DNA of 64,000 nt from Bacillus sp. F19 (GTDB lineage Bacteria > Bacillota > Bacilli > Bacillales > Bacillaceae), in assembly GCA_023823795.1 (NCBI GenBank), contig CP085710.1:4738001-4802000 (forward strand), given 5' to 3'. Below are positions 34,300 through 43,588 of this stretch, in pieces (the first letter of the stretch is position 1; each line of letters begins with the position of its first letter). The position numbers were made by a program, and so were the translations under genes. Below the pieces are notes generated by a model. That model made no database searches. It was not told the origin of the DNA and saw only the letters and a program-made list of their open reading frames with translations.

Positions 34300-34331
34300 A
34301 GAAAGACTGTCAGATGAGAACCTGACAGTCT
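34300..34331 (-). terminator. Terminator after the transglycosylase pseudogene
   Basis: On the minus strand AGACTGTCAG and CTGACAGTCT form a perfect ten-base stem around an eight-base loop, followed by TTCTGCATTTT. Confidence 0.75.
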
Positions 34332-34348
34332 AAATCTAGCAGCAGAGT

Positions 34349-36222
34349 TTAATTTTTTAATAGGTTGATCATTTCATTTTCGATGTCAGCATTTACTGCT
34401 CCCTGACCGCCAAGAATAGTAGCTGCTTGATACTTGTCGATTAAAGTTTTTGATGATGTATCATTTACAAGTAAAACGGATGCATTATTCTTTGATGCGA
34501 GGACCGCTCCCGAGAGAGCATCAGGGAATTGATCCCCTCTTGCTGTGAAGATTTCGTTTTGCCCCAGTTTTAATTGCTGGGCAACTTGTATGCTTGTTTC
34601 GTAACGATTTTTCCCGCTGATTCTTATTGGATTTTTGCTTTTCAGCTCATTAAATACTTTAGCTGAAATGGCATTTTCCCCTCCGATTACGACTGTCTTA
34701 GATATTGTTGTTAATGACTTTTTAATCTTTTCAGGGATAGTATCCACTTCGCTGAGCAGAATTGGGTAGCCTTTTTTAGATGCATAAGCCGCAACAGATA
34801 TAGCATCAGGGAAATTTCTTCCTGTGGCAACAATAGCTGTAGCGGATGGCAGGCTTTCTGCAATTTTAGCTGAAGTTTCAAATCGATTAGATCCCGAAAT
34901 ACGGGTAACTGATAAACCTAATCCCCGAAGCTCGCCTTCTATCTCTAAAGGTATTGCTCCATTTCCGCCTAGAATAATGACCTTTTTGGCTCCTAATCTT
35001 GTGATTTCCAGTTTAGCCGGAAGATTATTCTTTGATTGAATGGTATTAGATTTGCCGTCTACTAAAAGAAGAGGTGCATGATATTTTGCAGCTAAAGGCG
35101 TTCCTGATAACGCATCGGGAAAATCTCTTCCAGTCGCAAGAACCACTGTATCGGACTGCTTCCAGCCCTCTTTAGAGATTTCTGCAGCTGTATGATAGCG
35201 GCTCTCGCCTTCCAATCTTGTTAAAATACGCTTTAAATAACTGGATGCCACATATCCTTTGGTTTGTGAATCTTTCACCTGAACTGGATACCAGACGAAA
35301 TGGTTAGATGAACCGGCACTGCTGTCATAAACAAATTCCCCAGTGGGTTTTACAGCAATCCCTTTTCCTGCTTTAACTACAGGAGAAGACCCAGTTGCGC
35401 CCTGACGAATCTTCGGCTCTGCGGCATCTTCGTTAAACGTGATAAGAGTATCGTTTTTATTAAAAAGATGCTTTGTTTCTGTCATTTGAGCATTCAGTTT
35501 AAAATCTGTTTTATTGAAAGTAATATTTTCACTAGATTCACAAGTATAAGTGAAATCTGCAGGCAACATATCAATTAAAGCAATCTTAGTATTGATTTCC
35601 TGTATTCCTTTGCCTATATCAGTCTTAATCAGTTCATATAGTTCTTCCTGATAAGCTCCAGAATTTCTTTCTCCATTCCCTTCACATATTGCGAGGGGAC
35701 TGTTCTCGGGTTTGATTCCGCAGAGAAATACCATCTTTCCAGATATGTACTTGGATCGTCCTTTTGCACGAGAGGTGCAGATTGATTGGAGCCGACAGGT
35801 ACAGTCAGGTAGTCTTTTAATCTCTTAACCCCAGAGTAGATATTAAAAATCGCATTCTTTTTCAAATTTTCTTCATCTGCTGCAGGGTATACCGTTATCT
35901 GCATGATACCAATACCGCCATCGCCAGATAGAATAGGTTCTCCGTTTTTAAATTGCTGCCAGTCTATGCTTTCTTTAGTCGCAACTGCCTTTACAATTTC
36001 CGCAGGAACTTCAAGCTCCAGGGCAACATTCGTCAAAAGACAGTTTCCTGTTTGATAAGGGATGAACTTCCCGTATTCTGTTTGCGGATTATACTTGCAC
36101 TTTTGGCTGACTTTTTGCTGCACGCTATTAAAATCAGGCGTGCTTGCCTGTGACAGTGACGGCAGCAGGAAAACAAAAACAAAAGACATAAACATGAAAA
36201 GAGTGATTTTTTTTAGATACAT
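34349..36222 (-). pseudogene. Frameshifted lytic transglycosylase with SH3 and three CWB2 repeats
   Basis: Two overlapping frames together make one protein. The first (36222 down to 35629) has a signal peptide and an SLT domain: VKAVATKES with the catalytic Glu and GGIGIMQIT. The second (from about 35730 to 34349) has no ribosome site or signal peptide; it begins with GIKPENSPL and ERNSGAYQEELYELIK, which reads as the end of the SLT domain, then an SH3-like region (about GIAVKPTGEF to GYVASSYL) and three CWB2 repeats. The frames meet near 35716-35726, where WYF is followed by five bases instead of the multiple of three expected before GIKPEN, so a small deletion is likely. The true ATG is at 36222 with GGAGG eight bases upstream. 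Unless frameshifting occurs, no wall-anchored enzyme is made. Confidence 0.8.
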
Positions 36223-36305
36223 GCACTTTGCCTCCAAAATGTAGATTCTAGTAAAATCTTAACATATAACCCGACAGGTTTGGCATTAGTTTCCAAAATA
36301 AGATT

Positions 36306-36337
36306 AAAAAAATAGATCCCTTTTAATAGGATCTATT
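36306..36337 (-). terminator. Second terminator between the endopeptidase and transglycosylase genes
   Basis: On the minus strand AATAGATCC and GGATCTATT form a nine-base stem, followed by seven T. It lies about 165 bases beyond the endopeptidase terminator and upstream of the transglycosylase start, so it either backs up the first terminator or ends a short RNA. Confidence 0.75.
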
Positions 36338-36469
36338 CCACGGTTTTCACAAAGTAATTTGTTAAGGATTCTGCCACTATTCTACTTTCTACCATAGAGA
36401 TGATAGATTCTCCCTGCAAACAAGGATAAGGAAATTTATCATTCATTTATCAAAATTTTACTGTTTTCA

Positions 36470-36499
36470 TAAAAAAGCGGTGAGTCTTGCTCACCGCTT
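36470..36499 (-). terminator. Terminator of the NlpC/P60 endopeptidase gene
   Basis: On the minus strand AAGCGGTGAG and CTCACCGCTT form a perfect ten-base stem with a five-base loop, followed by six T. It overlaps the stop codon. Confidence 0.92.
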
Positions 36500-37814
36500 A
36501 ATTAATGACGCTCTTCACTCCTAAGTAACGCGGTTCAAAGTATACGTTATCCATTGTGGAAATCGTTACGCCTTTTGAAGAACTTGCATGAATAAACTCA
36601 TTATTGCCGATGAATATTCCTACATGCGACGGGCCTGCTTTATACGTTTCAAAGAATACAAGATCGCCTTTTTCCGGAACGGCTACTACTGTTGCCTCAC
36701 TCCATTGATCAACCGTAGTTCTTGGAAGATCCACTCCATGCTTGTCAAAAACATATTGTGTATACCCGCTGCAGTCAAACCCTGAAGTTGTTGTGCCGCC
36801 GTATTTGTAAGGCACGCCTTGGAGGGATTTTGCCGTTTCAATAAGCTTGTCTACTGGAAAATAAATCGAGGTAAGCACACTGTCGCTGATTGCACCCGAT
36901 CCGCCGATCACGGTGACGGTCTGTACATTTTTAGCATCGATTAATTTTCCAATTTCAGCTGGAAGGGTTGATTGATTTGTAAGAAGCATTGGAATGTTTT
37001 GCTTTGCTGCATAGATAGAACCTGTTAATGCATCAGCATACGTCTTACCAGACACAAGTAAGGCACGCGACGCAGAGAAGCTTGCAAACTTAGCGGCTAC
37101 CTTTGCTGATGTGTCATAGCGGTTCGCTCCTGCAATTCGCTCAGGGTACGGAAGCTGCGAAGCTGTGCCCGATGCAATAACGCCTGTTCCGCCGATTACA
37201 TATGATTTAGTAAAACCCTTTACGTAGTTTTTCACTGACACTGGGACGCCTGTATTCTTTACCAGCAGGATGGGTGAGCCCTGCCTCGCAGCAACCGCAG
37301 ATGCTGAAAGACTATCTGGAAAATTGCTTCCGTTTGCAATGAATGCTTTTTTAGTTGTAGATCCTAATTTTTTAGCAATAGCTACAGATGTTTCGTAGCG
37401 ATCGGAGCCGGATATACGCTGTACAGTCAGGCCCATTGCTTCGAGTTTGCCGGCTACTGCTGCAGAAACTGCACTTTCACCGCCGAGTATGTATGCATTT
37501 TTAGCATGTAATCTTGTAATTTCATTAGTAATTGCTGCAGGCATTGCGTCTTTTCCCGTTAAAAGGATTGGCGCATTAAGCTTGTAAGCAAGCGGTCCTC
37601 CTGCTAAAGCATCAGGGAAGTTGTTTCCGACTGCAATAATGACATTGGATGTACCGTTCGGAAAGGTCTTCTTTGAAACCTCTGCTGACGTTTTATAACG
37701 ATCCTGACCATAGATTCTGCTTGTTGTCCCTGCTTCTGCCTGTTCCGGCTGAGAGATCAAAAGAATCATCAAAAGACTGAGACAGCTCAACATTGTAATA
37801 GTTATTCGCTTCAT
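36498..37814 (-). CDS. NlpC/P60 peptidoglycan endopeptidase with three N-terminal CWB2 repeats
   Basis: A secreted 438-residue wall hydrolase. Signal peptide about 1-28. CWB2 repeats occupy about 32-124, 133-218 and 226-318. The C-terminal NlpC/P60 domain (about 320-438) carries the catalytic Cys348 in GFDCSGYTQYVF, His397 in PSHVGIF and His409 in FIHASS, all present. Such enzymes cut between D-gamma-Glu and meso-diaminopimelate in stem peptides. AGGAG precedes the ATG by six bases. The domain order, binding repeats first, is opposite to the neighbouring LytB- and LytC-like proteins. Confidence 0.93.
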   Translation of the reverse strand: MKRITITMLSCLSLLMILLISQPEQAEAGTTSRIYGQDRYKTSAEVSKKTFPNGTSNVIIAVGNNFPDALAGGPLAYKLNAPILLTGKDAMPAAITNEITRLHAKNAYILGGESAVSAAVAGKLEAMGLTVQRISGSDRYETSVAIAKKLGSTTKKAFIANGSNFPDSLSASAVAARQGSPILLVKNTGVPVSVKNYVKGFTKSYVIGGTGVIASGTASQLPYPERIAGANRYDTSAKVAAKFASFSASRALLVSGKTYADALTGSIYAAKQNIPMLLTNQSTLPAEIGKLIDAKNVQTVTVIGGSGAISDSVLTSIYFPVDKLIETAKSLQGVPYKYGGTTTSGFDCSGYTQYVFDKHGVDLPRTTVDQWSEATVVAVPEKGDLVFFETYKAGPSHVGIFIGNNEFIHASSSKGVTISTMDNVYFEPRYLGVKSVIN

Positions 37815-37918
37815 ACCATTCTCCTATGATGTTTTTACCCTTTCATATTATATAACAGTTTAATAGTCAGACAGTTTACAAGTATGTTACAAATCGTTGC
37901 CTCATTCGATGATAGACA

Positions 37919-37943
37919 ACAAAAAGACAGCGTTTCCGCTGCC
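37919..37943 (-). terminator. Terminator of the LRR surface-protein gene
   Basis: On the minus strand GGCAGCG and CGCTGTC pair (one mismatch) around GAAA, followed by TTTTTG, shortly after the stop codon at 37957. Confidence 0.75.
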
Positions 37944-37956
37944 TATTGCTTACTAT

Positions 37957-40900
37957 TTACGCCTTTTTTCGACGCGCTGCATATAAGGCAGCACCCGCCA
38001 TCATGAGGATTGTTCCAAAAAAGACTGACTGATACATTGTTGTTGCTGTCTTCGGAAGTTCATTCTCCCTGATGCCAGAAGCTGGTTTTGCTTTCTCAGG
38101 CAAAATTGGCTGATTCGCGTTTTCTTTTTCTGGCTGCTCTTCTTTATCTGGAGTTTCTTCACCAGTCTCCGGTGTCTCACCTGTCTCAGGTTTTTCAGAT
38201 CCTAAAACAAACTGCAGCGGATTTTTCAAATAGTCTTGCTCTTCTTCAATTTCAAATTCATATTCGTATTCGACGCTTTCACTGTAAACAAAGAGGCTGT
38301 AGACACCGACTTTCAGATTGAATTTCCCTTCAGCTGCCTGAAGGTCATCAATCAGCTGGCCATTCTCATCAGAGTAGCCTTCATATACAGCGTCTTCATT
38401 GTTTTCATCAATTCCGGCTATCATAAACTCGGCTTCGCCAACCGGCTGTTCTGCCTCATTTATCAGATAAAGCTCAGCCTGCTTCATCCCTTCTTCGTCT
38501 TCTGGCAGAGTCGTTACTTCGATCGACGCGAGATTTCCAAACTCTTCTGTTTCACCATAAACTTCAATGAGATATGTTGTACCAGGCTCTAAATCGGTTA
38601 ACTTGTATGATGTTTTTGATGCAGGCAAAGGCTTTTCTTCTCCTGTATATACTCCATCGACGATTACCGTATAAGATCCTTCTGATCCTTCAAACATTTT
38701 ATCCCACGAGAAAGAAATGGTATGCTGAGTCACATCTTCAATATGGATCTCAGGATAATTCGTAATGTCAATCTGAACTGTTACGCCTCTCTCTCTCAAT
38801 TCCTGAACGACAAGGTCAGCATCAGATCCTGCGGACAGATCAAGCGTATTGATTCCGTAGAGTGAGACCAGGCTCAAGGCATCAAGATCCAACAGCTCAT
38901 CAATATTTGTTAACTCTGTTCTTTCCAATGTGACAACTTCCAGTGACTCAAATCTTTCTAATCCAGTTAAATCTTTCAATGGATTTTTGGACATTTCCAG
39001 AGAGATAAGCCCTTCTAAATCAGCATCTCCTAAATGTTCAATCTGATTATCATGCAGCACTAACTCTTCTAACTCATCCAGATTAGAAAAAGCGGAAAGG
39101 TTCTTGATCTTATTATGAGAAAGATCAAGATAAGCAAGCTGTTCTGATCCCTTTAAAAACGAAAGATCTTTAAGCTGGTTATTTCTAATAGAGAGGGAAA
39201 CCAGGTTTTCCATTTCTGCAATCTTTTCATAGCTTTTCAGTTTTGTGTTTTCGATCGATAAATCGAAAATGGATAGCCCGCTAAGAGGGGATAAATCCAG
39301 TTCAGACTCATTGTTAAAAATATAGACATACATTAGGTTTGAGGCATATTCCAAGCCAGTTAAATCTTTAATATCCATATCTGCAAGGAATAAATCCTGA
39401 AGACGCTCCATATCACTGGCGCGAATATCCCGGCTTAAGCCAAGCTGTTCTTTAATCATGTCTCTTAATTTGTCATCATTAAATTGAACAACAGGACCTT
39501 CAGGGGATTTCTCTGTTGTTTCAGTTGTTTCAGCACTGAACAGCAGCTGTCCCTCTGAATCATAAGCCTGAACTTCTATATGATAGGAAGTGTCTGGAGC
39601 AAGACCTCTGATCCAATAACTGTACTCATAGCCGTCTACTTTATCTGCTATTCCTTCACCATTGACTAGGACTTTGTAATGATCCAGTTCTTCTTCCCCA
39701 AAGTAATCCCATGAGATTTCAAGTGAGTCTTCCGTTGCTCTTGAAGCATAAATCCAAAACTCTTCTTCCTCATAATACTCATACTCAACATTAACACCTT
39801 TATCCCTGAGCTGTGTGATGACATCCAAAGACTCTGATCCATCTGTTAGATCAAGCGTTTCTATTTCCATTAAGAAAACCATAACCAAATCATCAAGCGC
39901 AAGCAATGGCTTTATGCTTTCTATCGATGTTAACGAAAGATCCAGGTATTGCAGATCTTTTAAAGCAGTCAGCTCTTCAATTCCTGTAATCGATTCATTT
40001 TCGCTCAGACTGAGTTCGGTTAATCCTGTTAATCTTTCAATCCCGTTAAGGGAGGAAAGATCATTGCCTCCTATATAAAGAGAGCCTAATTGCTCAAGCG
40101 CAGGCAGTTCAGTAAGATCATCCAATCCATTATAAGCAAGACTAAGTGCGCTCAGCTCTTTCAGTGAAGCAAGGACAGAGAGATCTTTAATCCCTGTATC
40201 AGAAAGGTCTAAATACTGCAGGTTCGGCCATTTCTTTATGGATGAAAAATCCTGCAGACGGTTTCCGTCCAAAAGAAGGAAGGTAATTCCTGTCAGGCTT
40301 TCAATTGGTTTAAGGTTTTTAAGATCATTTCCTGATAAGCCAAGCATTTGAAGATTCTTGGCTGTTTCCAGGCCAGATAAATCACGAATCCCGGCACCCG
40401 TCAGGTCAAGCTCTGTCAGATGCTCCATATCGCTCTCTACGATGTCCCGTTTAAAGCCAAAGTACTCTTTCATAGCTTTTTTAAGATTAGCATCTGCAAA
40501 AATCACTTTTTCCCCAGACGGAGTTTTTAAGGTAGAGAACATGCCGTTCGTAAAACCGAGCAGCTTCCCTTCCTTACTGAAAGCCTGTACGGAGAAAGAA
40601 TACTGAGTATCAGGATTCAAGCCTGATGCAACGTAGCTGTAAGACTTTTTGCTTGTTTCTATTTTTTCTTTTTTTCCATTGATAGTCACTTCATAAGCAG
40701 CAAGGCGCCCCTCGCCATCATACTCCCATTCAATAGCTGTGTTAAGATCTCCCGGCTTAACTTGAGTGATATACATGTTCAGGCTGTCGTCATATACAAA
40801 TTCCACCGAGTCTCTAAAAAGGCCGGTCTCATCAAGGATATCGATATAGCAAGATCCATAAATAATGACCTTTTGCAGAGATGGAAGGTTAGCCATCCCT

Positions 40901-42306
40901 TTAATACTCTTAACATCTGTATAAGACAGATTGATTTCCTCAAGCTGATGAAATGATTCTAAAACAGACACATCTTTAACGCCTGTCCAGCTTAAATCCA
41001 AAAGCTTTAAATTCGTCAGCTTCTGAATGTGTTTAAGATCCTTGAAGCTTGTGTCTGCAAGCAGCAGACTGTGTAAGTTCGTTAACGAATTAAGCGGTGA
41101 AAAATCAGATGCACCAGACATCGATAAATCCAGGTACCCGAGCTTGGTAAATGATTTTAACGCCTCAAAACTATTCAATCTGTTTCCTGCAAGTTCTAAA
41201 TGCTGCAAATTCACTGCATATTCGAGTCCGGACAAATCCTGAATTTCATATGGAGAAGCATTTAAATAAGTCAGTTTCTCTAAATCACTTTCCGTGACAT
41301 CCCTTTGAATCCGAAGCTGCTCCTGTACGGCAAGCTTTAGGTTTTTATCCTTAAACTCAATCGTTTTACCTTTAGCCGCTTCCTTCGTTTTCCCTTTAAC
41401 TGCTGCTTCGCTGATCATCTTTCTATCTTTATCGAATGCGGCCGCTTTTACCTCATATTCAGTGGCTGCCTTCAAATCAGTGAAGATATTTTCTGTTTCA
41501 TTTGTTTTCTCTGCCATTAATTTTCCGTCCAGATACACATCATAAGAAACAGCGCCGTCTAAAAACCAGCTTGCTTCAAACGATGAATCATTTACTTGGT
41601 AAAAGAACACTGTGTAATTTGGTTTTTGCGCTTCTTCTGTTTGAGCACTTGTTTCTTTCGTATCGAGAAGCTTGTCTCCTGCTATCACTTTCATTGTGAA
41701 TGCGTAGGTTGTGTCAGGCGCTAGATCCATAGAGACGTATTCGCCCGCCTCACTGAAGCTTTGAACAAATTTCCCGTCCTGAAACAATTGATATTCCACT
41801 TTTTCAGTGACATTGTATTTTGGCCAGGACACGATAATAGATGTGCCTTCAGCTCTTGCATTTAAGATAAATTTATCATCGATCACAACAGGTTCACCCG
41901 GGTTAACAGGAGTTCCGCTGTCATCAATGCCTTTTTTGTACACAACAGTAATAGCATCTGTCTGAACGGATTCGTCCCCAGCGAGCTTTACAAGATAGGT
42001 ATACGTTTCGTTTTCCTTTACGTCTTCATCAATGTATTCGTATGTTCTCGCAGTTGAACCATCTCTATTTTTCAGTTCATCTACAAGCTTGGCTTCAATC
42101 CCATTCTCCTGATCATTTTTCTTCAGGACAAATGTTTCAGGTTCAACAGTCACCGATGTGGCTGTCCACAATAACTGAATCCCTTTCCCTGTGTTTTTAT
42201 ACGAATGAAACCCAATTAGCGTCCCTGCTTCAGCTGCCGCCGTATAAGGCAATGCCATGGTAATAAGCAAAGATAAAATCATAAAAACCGACAGCATTCT
42301 TTTCAT
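37957..42306 (-). CDS. LPXTG-anchored surface protein with leucine-rich repeats and Fn3 domains
   Basis: A 1449-residue exported protein. Signal peptide about 1-25. Three internalin-like leucine-rich blocks lie at about 315-485, 600-830 and 940-1165; each opens with a cap of the form RD(V/I)xxSDxExLxxL followed by DLSGLE or DLTGLE. Fibronectin-III-like modules separate them (DTxYxFxVxA patterns) and another follows at about 1190-1265. After an acidic Pro/Glu-rich spacer the sortase signal LPKTA at 1417-1421, a hydrophobic segment and RRKK end the protein. It should be covalently linked to peptidoglycan by a class A or similar sortase, none of which lies in the window. AGGGGGG precedes the ATG, unusually far away (about 14 bases). 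Role probably adhesion; partner unknown. Confidence 0.9.
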   Translation of the reverse strand: MKRMLSVFMILSLLITMALPYTAAAEAGTLIGFHSYKNTGKGIQLLWTATSVTVEPETFVLKKNDQENGIEAKLVDELKNRDGSTARTYEYIDEDVKENETYTYLVKLAGDESVQTDAITVVYKKGIDDSGTPVNPGEPVVIDDKFILNARAEGTSIIVSWPKYNVTEKVEYQLFQDGKFVQSFSEAGEYVSMDLAPDTTYAFTMKVIAGDKLLDTKETSAQTEEAQKPNYTVFFYQVNDSSFEASWFLDGAVSYDVYLDGKLMAEKTNETENIFTDLKAATEYEVKAAAFDKDRKMISEAAVKGKTKEAAKGKTIEFKDKNLKLAVQEQLRIQRDVTESDLEKLTYLNASPYEIQDLSGLEYAVNLQHLELAGNRLNSFEALKSFTKLGYLDLSMSGASDFSPLNSLTNLHSLLLADTSFKDLKHIQKLTNLKLLDLSWTGVKDVSVLESFHQLEEINLSYTDVKSIKGMANLPSLQKVIIYGSCYIDILDETGLFRDSVEFVYDDSLNMYITQVKPGDLNTAIEWEYDGEGRLAAYEVTINGKKEKIETSKKSYSYVASGLNPDTQYSFSVQAFSKEGKLLGFTNGMFSTLKTPSGEKVIFADANLKKAMKEYFGFKRDIVESDMEHLTELDLTGAGIRDLSGLETAKNLQMLGLSGNDLKNLKPIESLTGITFLLLDGNRLQDFSSIKKWPNLQYLDLSDTGIKDLSVLASLKELSALSLAYNGLDDLTELPALEQLGSLYIGGNDLSSLNGIERLTGLTELSLSENESITGIEELTALKDLQYLDLSLTSIESIKPLLALDDLVMVFLMEIETLDLTDGSESLDVITQLRDKGVNVEYEYYEEEEFWIYASRATEDSLEISWDYFGEEELDHYKVLVNGEGIADKVDGYEYSYWIRGLAPDTSYHIEVQAYDSEGQLLFSAETTETTEKSPEGPVVQFNDDKLRDMIKEQLGLSRDIRASDMERLQDLFLADMDIKDLTGLEYASNLMYVYIFNNESELDLSPLSGLSIFDLSIENTKLKSYEKIAEMENLVSLSIRNNQLKDLSFLKGSEQLAYLDLSHNKIKNLSAFSNLDELEELVLHDNQIEHLGDADLEGLISLEMSKNPLKDLTGLERFESLEVVTLERTELTNIDELLDLDALSLVSLYGINTLDLSAGSDADLVVQELRERGVTVQIDITNYPEIHIEDVTQHTISFSWDKMFEGSEGSYTVIVDGVYTGEEKPLPASKTSYKLTDLEPGTTYLIEVYGETEEFGNLASIEVTTLPEDEEGMKQAELYLINEAEQPVGEAEFMIAGIDENNEDAVYEGYSDENGQLIDDLQAAEGKFNLKVGVYSLFVYSESVEYEYEFEIEEEQDYLKNPLQFVLGSEKPETGETPETGEETPDKEEQPEKENANQPILPEKAKPASGIRENELPKTATTMYQSVFFGTILMMAGAALYAARRKKA

Positions 42307-42350
42307 AGTAATTTTGTAATCCCCCTAGTTTCTTATAAACATATAAACCT

Positions 42351-42379
42351 ATTATAGTTTTGAAAAAATCGCTTGTATA
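42351..42379 (-). promoter_or_regulatory. Likely promoter of the LRR surface-protein gene
   Basis: On the minus strand TATACA is followed after 17 bases by TATAAT, about 45 bases upstream of the start codon. Confidence 0.55.
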
Positions 42380-42476
42380 TTTTATTCTATAGACAAAAAT
42401 CTACAAATTCATGAAACTTTCCGCTCATGAACAACGTCTCATTGTAAGATATCTCTTATTATTACAAAAAAAAGTA

Positions 42477-42505
42477 TTGTTTCCATGATTCGGTAAAAAT
42501 ATAAT
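42477..42505 (+). promoter_or_regulatory. Likely SigA promoter of the second LCP gene
   Basis: TTGTTT is followed after exactly 17 bases by TATAAT, 36 bases upstream of the ATG at 42542. Confidence 0.65.
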
Positions 42506-42541
42506 GTGTATAGGCTATTAATTCAATTAAAGGATGGTACT

Positions 42542-43489
42542 ATGAGAGAGAACCGAAACAAAAAGCGCAAATGGCTTTGGATTGTGCTCAGCATCATTGG
42601 ATTGCTCGTGCTGGGTACTGGAGGCTATGCCTTTTATTTGTATAAAACTGCATCAGATACTGTTGCGAAAATTCAAGAGGATATTGGAAGGGATGTATCT
42701 GAAAAACGTCCTGAAGCTGTGGCTTTTAAAGAGAAAGACCCTATTTCTGTGCTTCTATTAGGTGTTGATGAAAGAAAAGGAGACCGCGGACGCTCTGATT
42801 CATTAATTCTATTAACAGTCAATCCGAATAAAAAATCCATGAACATGGTCAGCATACCTCGTGATACACGAACGGAAATCATCGGAAAAGGCAAAGAAGA
42901 TAAAATCAACCATGCTTATGCTTTCGGCGGCACTGAAATGGCCATTAATACCGTTGAGAACTTCCTTGACGTGCCTGTTGATTATTTTGTGAAGGTCAAC
43001 ATGGAAAGCTTTAAAGATATTGTAGATGCAGTCGGCGGTGTAGATGTTAATAACACGCTTGATTTTACTTATGAAGGTGAAACTTTCAACAAAGGCACTA
43101 TTTCATTAGATGGTGAGAGTGCCCTTAAATACACAAGAATGCGTTATGAAGACCCGCGCGGTGACTTTGGACGCCAAGATCGCCAGCGTCAGGTCATACA
43201 GGCAGTTATCTCTAAGGGAGCTAACATTTCTTCTCTAACAAAGTTTGGGGAGATGTTCAAAGTTGTTGAAAATAACGTGAAAACGAACTTGGACATGAAC
43301 GAAATGTGGAGCATTCAAGAAAATTATAAAGAAGCCCGTAATTCAATGGAACAGCATCAGGTAAAAGGAAAAGGCGATATGATTGGCGGAGTTTATTATT
43401 ATATTGTGCCTGAAGAAGAACGAATCGGATTATCCAATCAGCTGAAAGAGCATTTGGAGCTTGAACCCAGCACGGCATCTTCTAATTAA
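42542..43489 (+). CDS. LytR-CpsA-Psr (LCP) family wall-polymer ligase, paralogue 2
   Basis: A 315-residue membrane-anchored LCP protein, paralogous to 16616-17551 through its whole length. After a basic start and one membrane segment come SVLLLGVDERKGDRGRSDS, MVSIPRDTRTEI, KINHAYAFGG, VDYFVKVNMESFKDIVDAVG, LKYTRMRYEDPRGDFGRQDR and the QVIQAVISKGANISS helix. A longer frame begins 12 codons upstream, but AAAGGA seven to eight bases before the ATG at 42542, and the promoter position, favour the later start. It is a single-gene unit. It presumably attaches polymers to peptidoglycan; two copies may serve different polymers or growth conditions. Confidence 0.93.
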   Translation: MRENRNKKRKWLWIVLSIIGLLVLGTGGYAFYLYKTASDTVAKIQEDIGRDVSEKRPEAVAFKEKDPISVLLLGVDERKGDRGRSDSLILLTVNPNKKSMNMVSIPRDTRTEIIGKGKEDKINHAYAFGGTEMAINTVENFLDVPVDYFVKVNMESFKDIVDAVGGVDVNNTLDFTYEGETFNKGTISLDGESALKYTRMRYEDPRGDFGRQDRQRQVIQAVISKGANISSLTKFGEMFKVVENNVKTNLDMNEMWSIQENYKEARNSMEQHQVKGKGDMIGGVYYYIVPEEERIGLSNQLKEHLELEPSTASSN

Positions 43490-43492
43490 TGG

Positions 43493-43527
43493 AAAGAGCG
43501 AATTTCATATGAAATTCGCTCTTTTTT
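43493..43527 (+). terminator. Terminator of the second LCP gene
   Basis: A perfect palindromic hairpin, GAGCGAATTTC with GAAATTCGCTC around ATAT, is followed by six T. Confidence 0.93.
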
Positions 43528-43545
43528 ATGAAGAAAAGATGATAG

Positions 43546-43576
43546 AAAAAAAGACGAAGATTTATCTGCCTTCGCC
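43546..43576 (-). terminator. Terminator of the SEC-C/TPR gene
   Basis: On the minus strand GGCGAAG and CTTCGTC pair around a ten-base loop, followed by seven T, 13 bases after the stop codon. Confidence 0.75.
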
Positions 43577-43588
43577 TTTACAATATAA

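Noticed and set aside
34128..34325. 65-codon plus-strand frame in the gap before the protease gene
   Set aside because: No ribosome site and it runs into the transglycosylase terminator.
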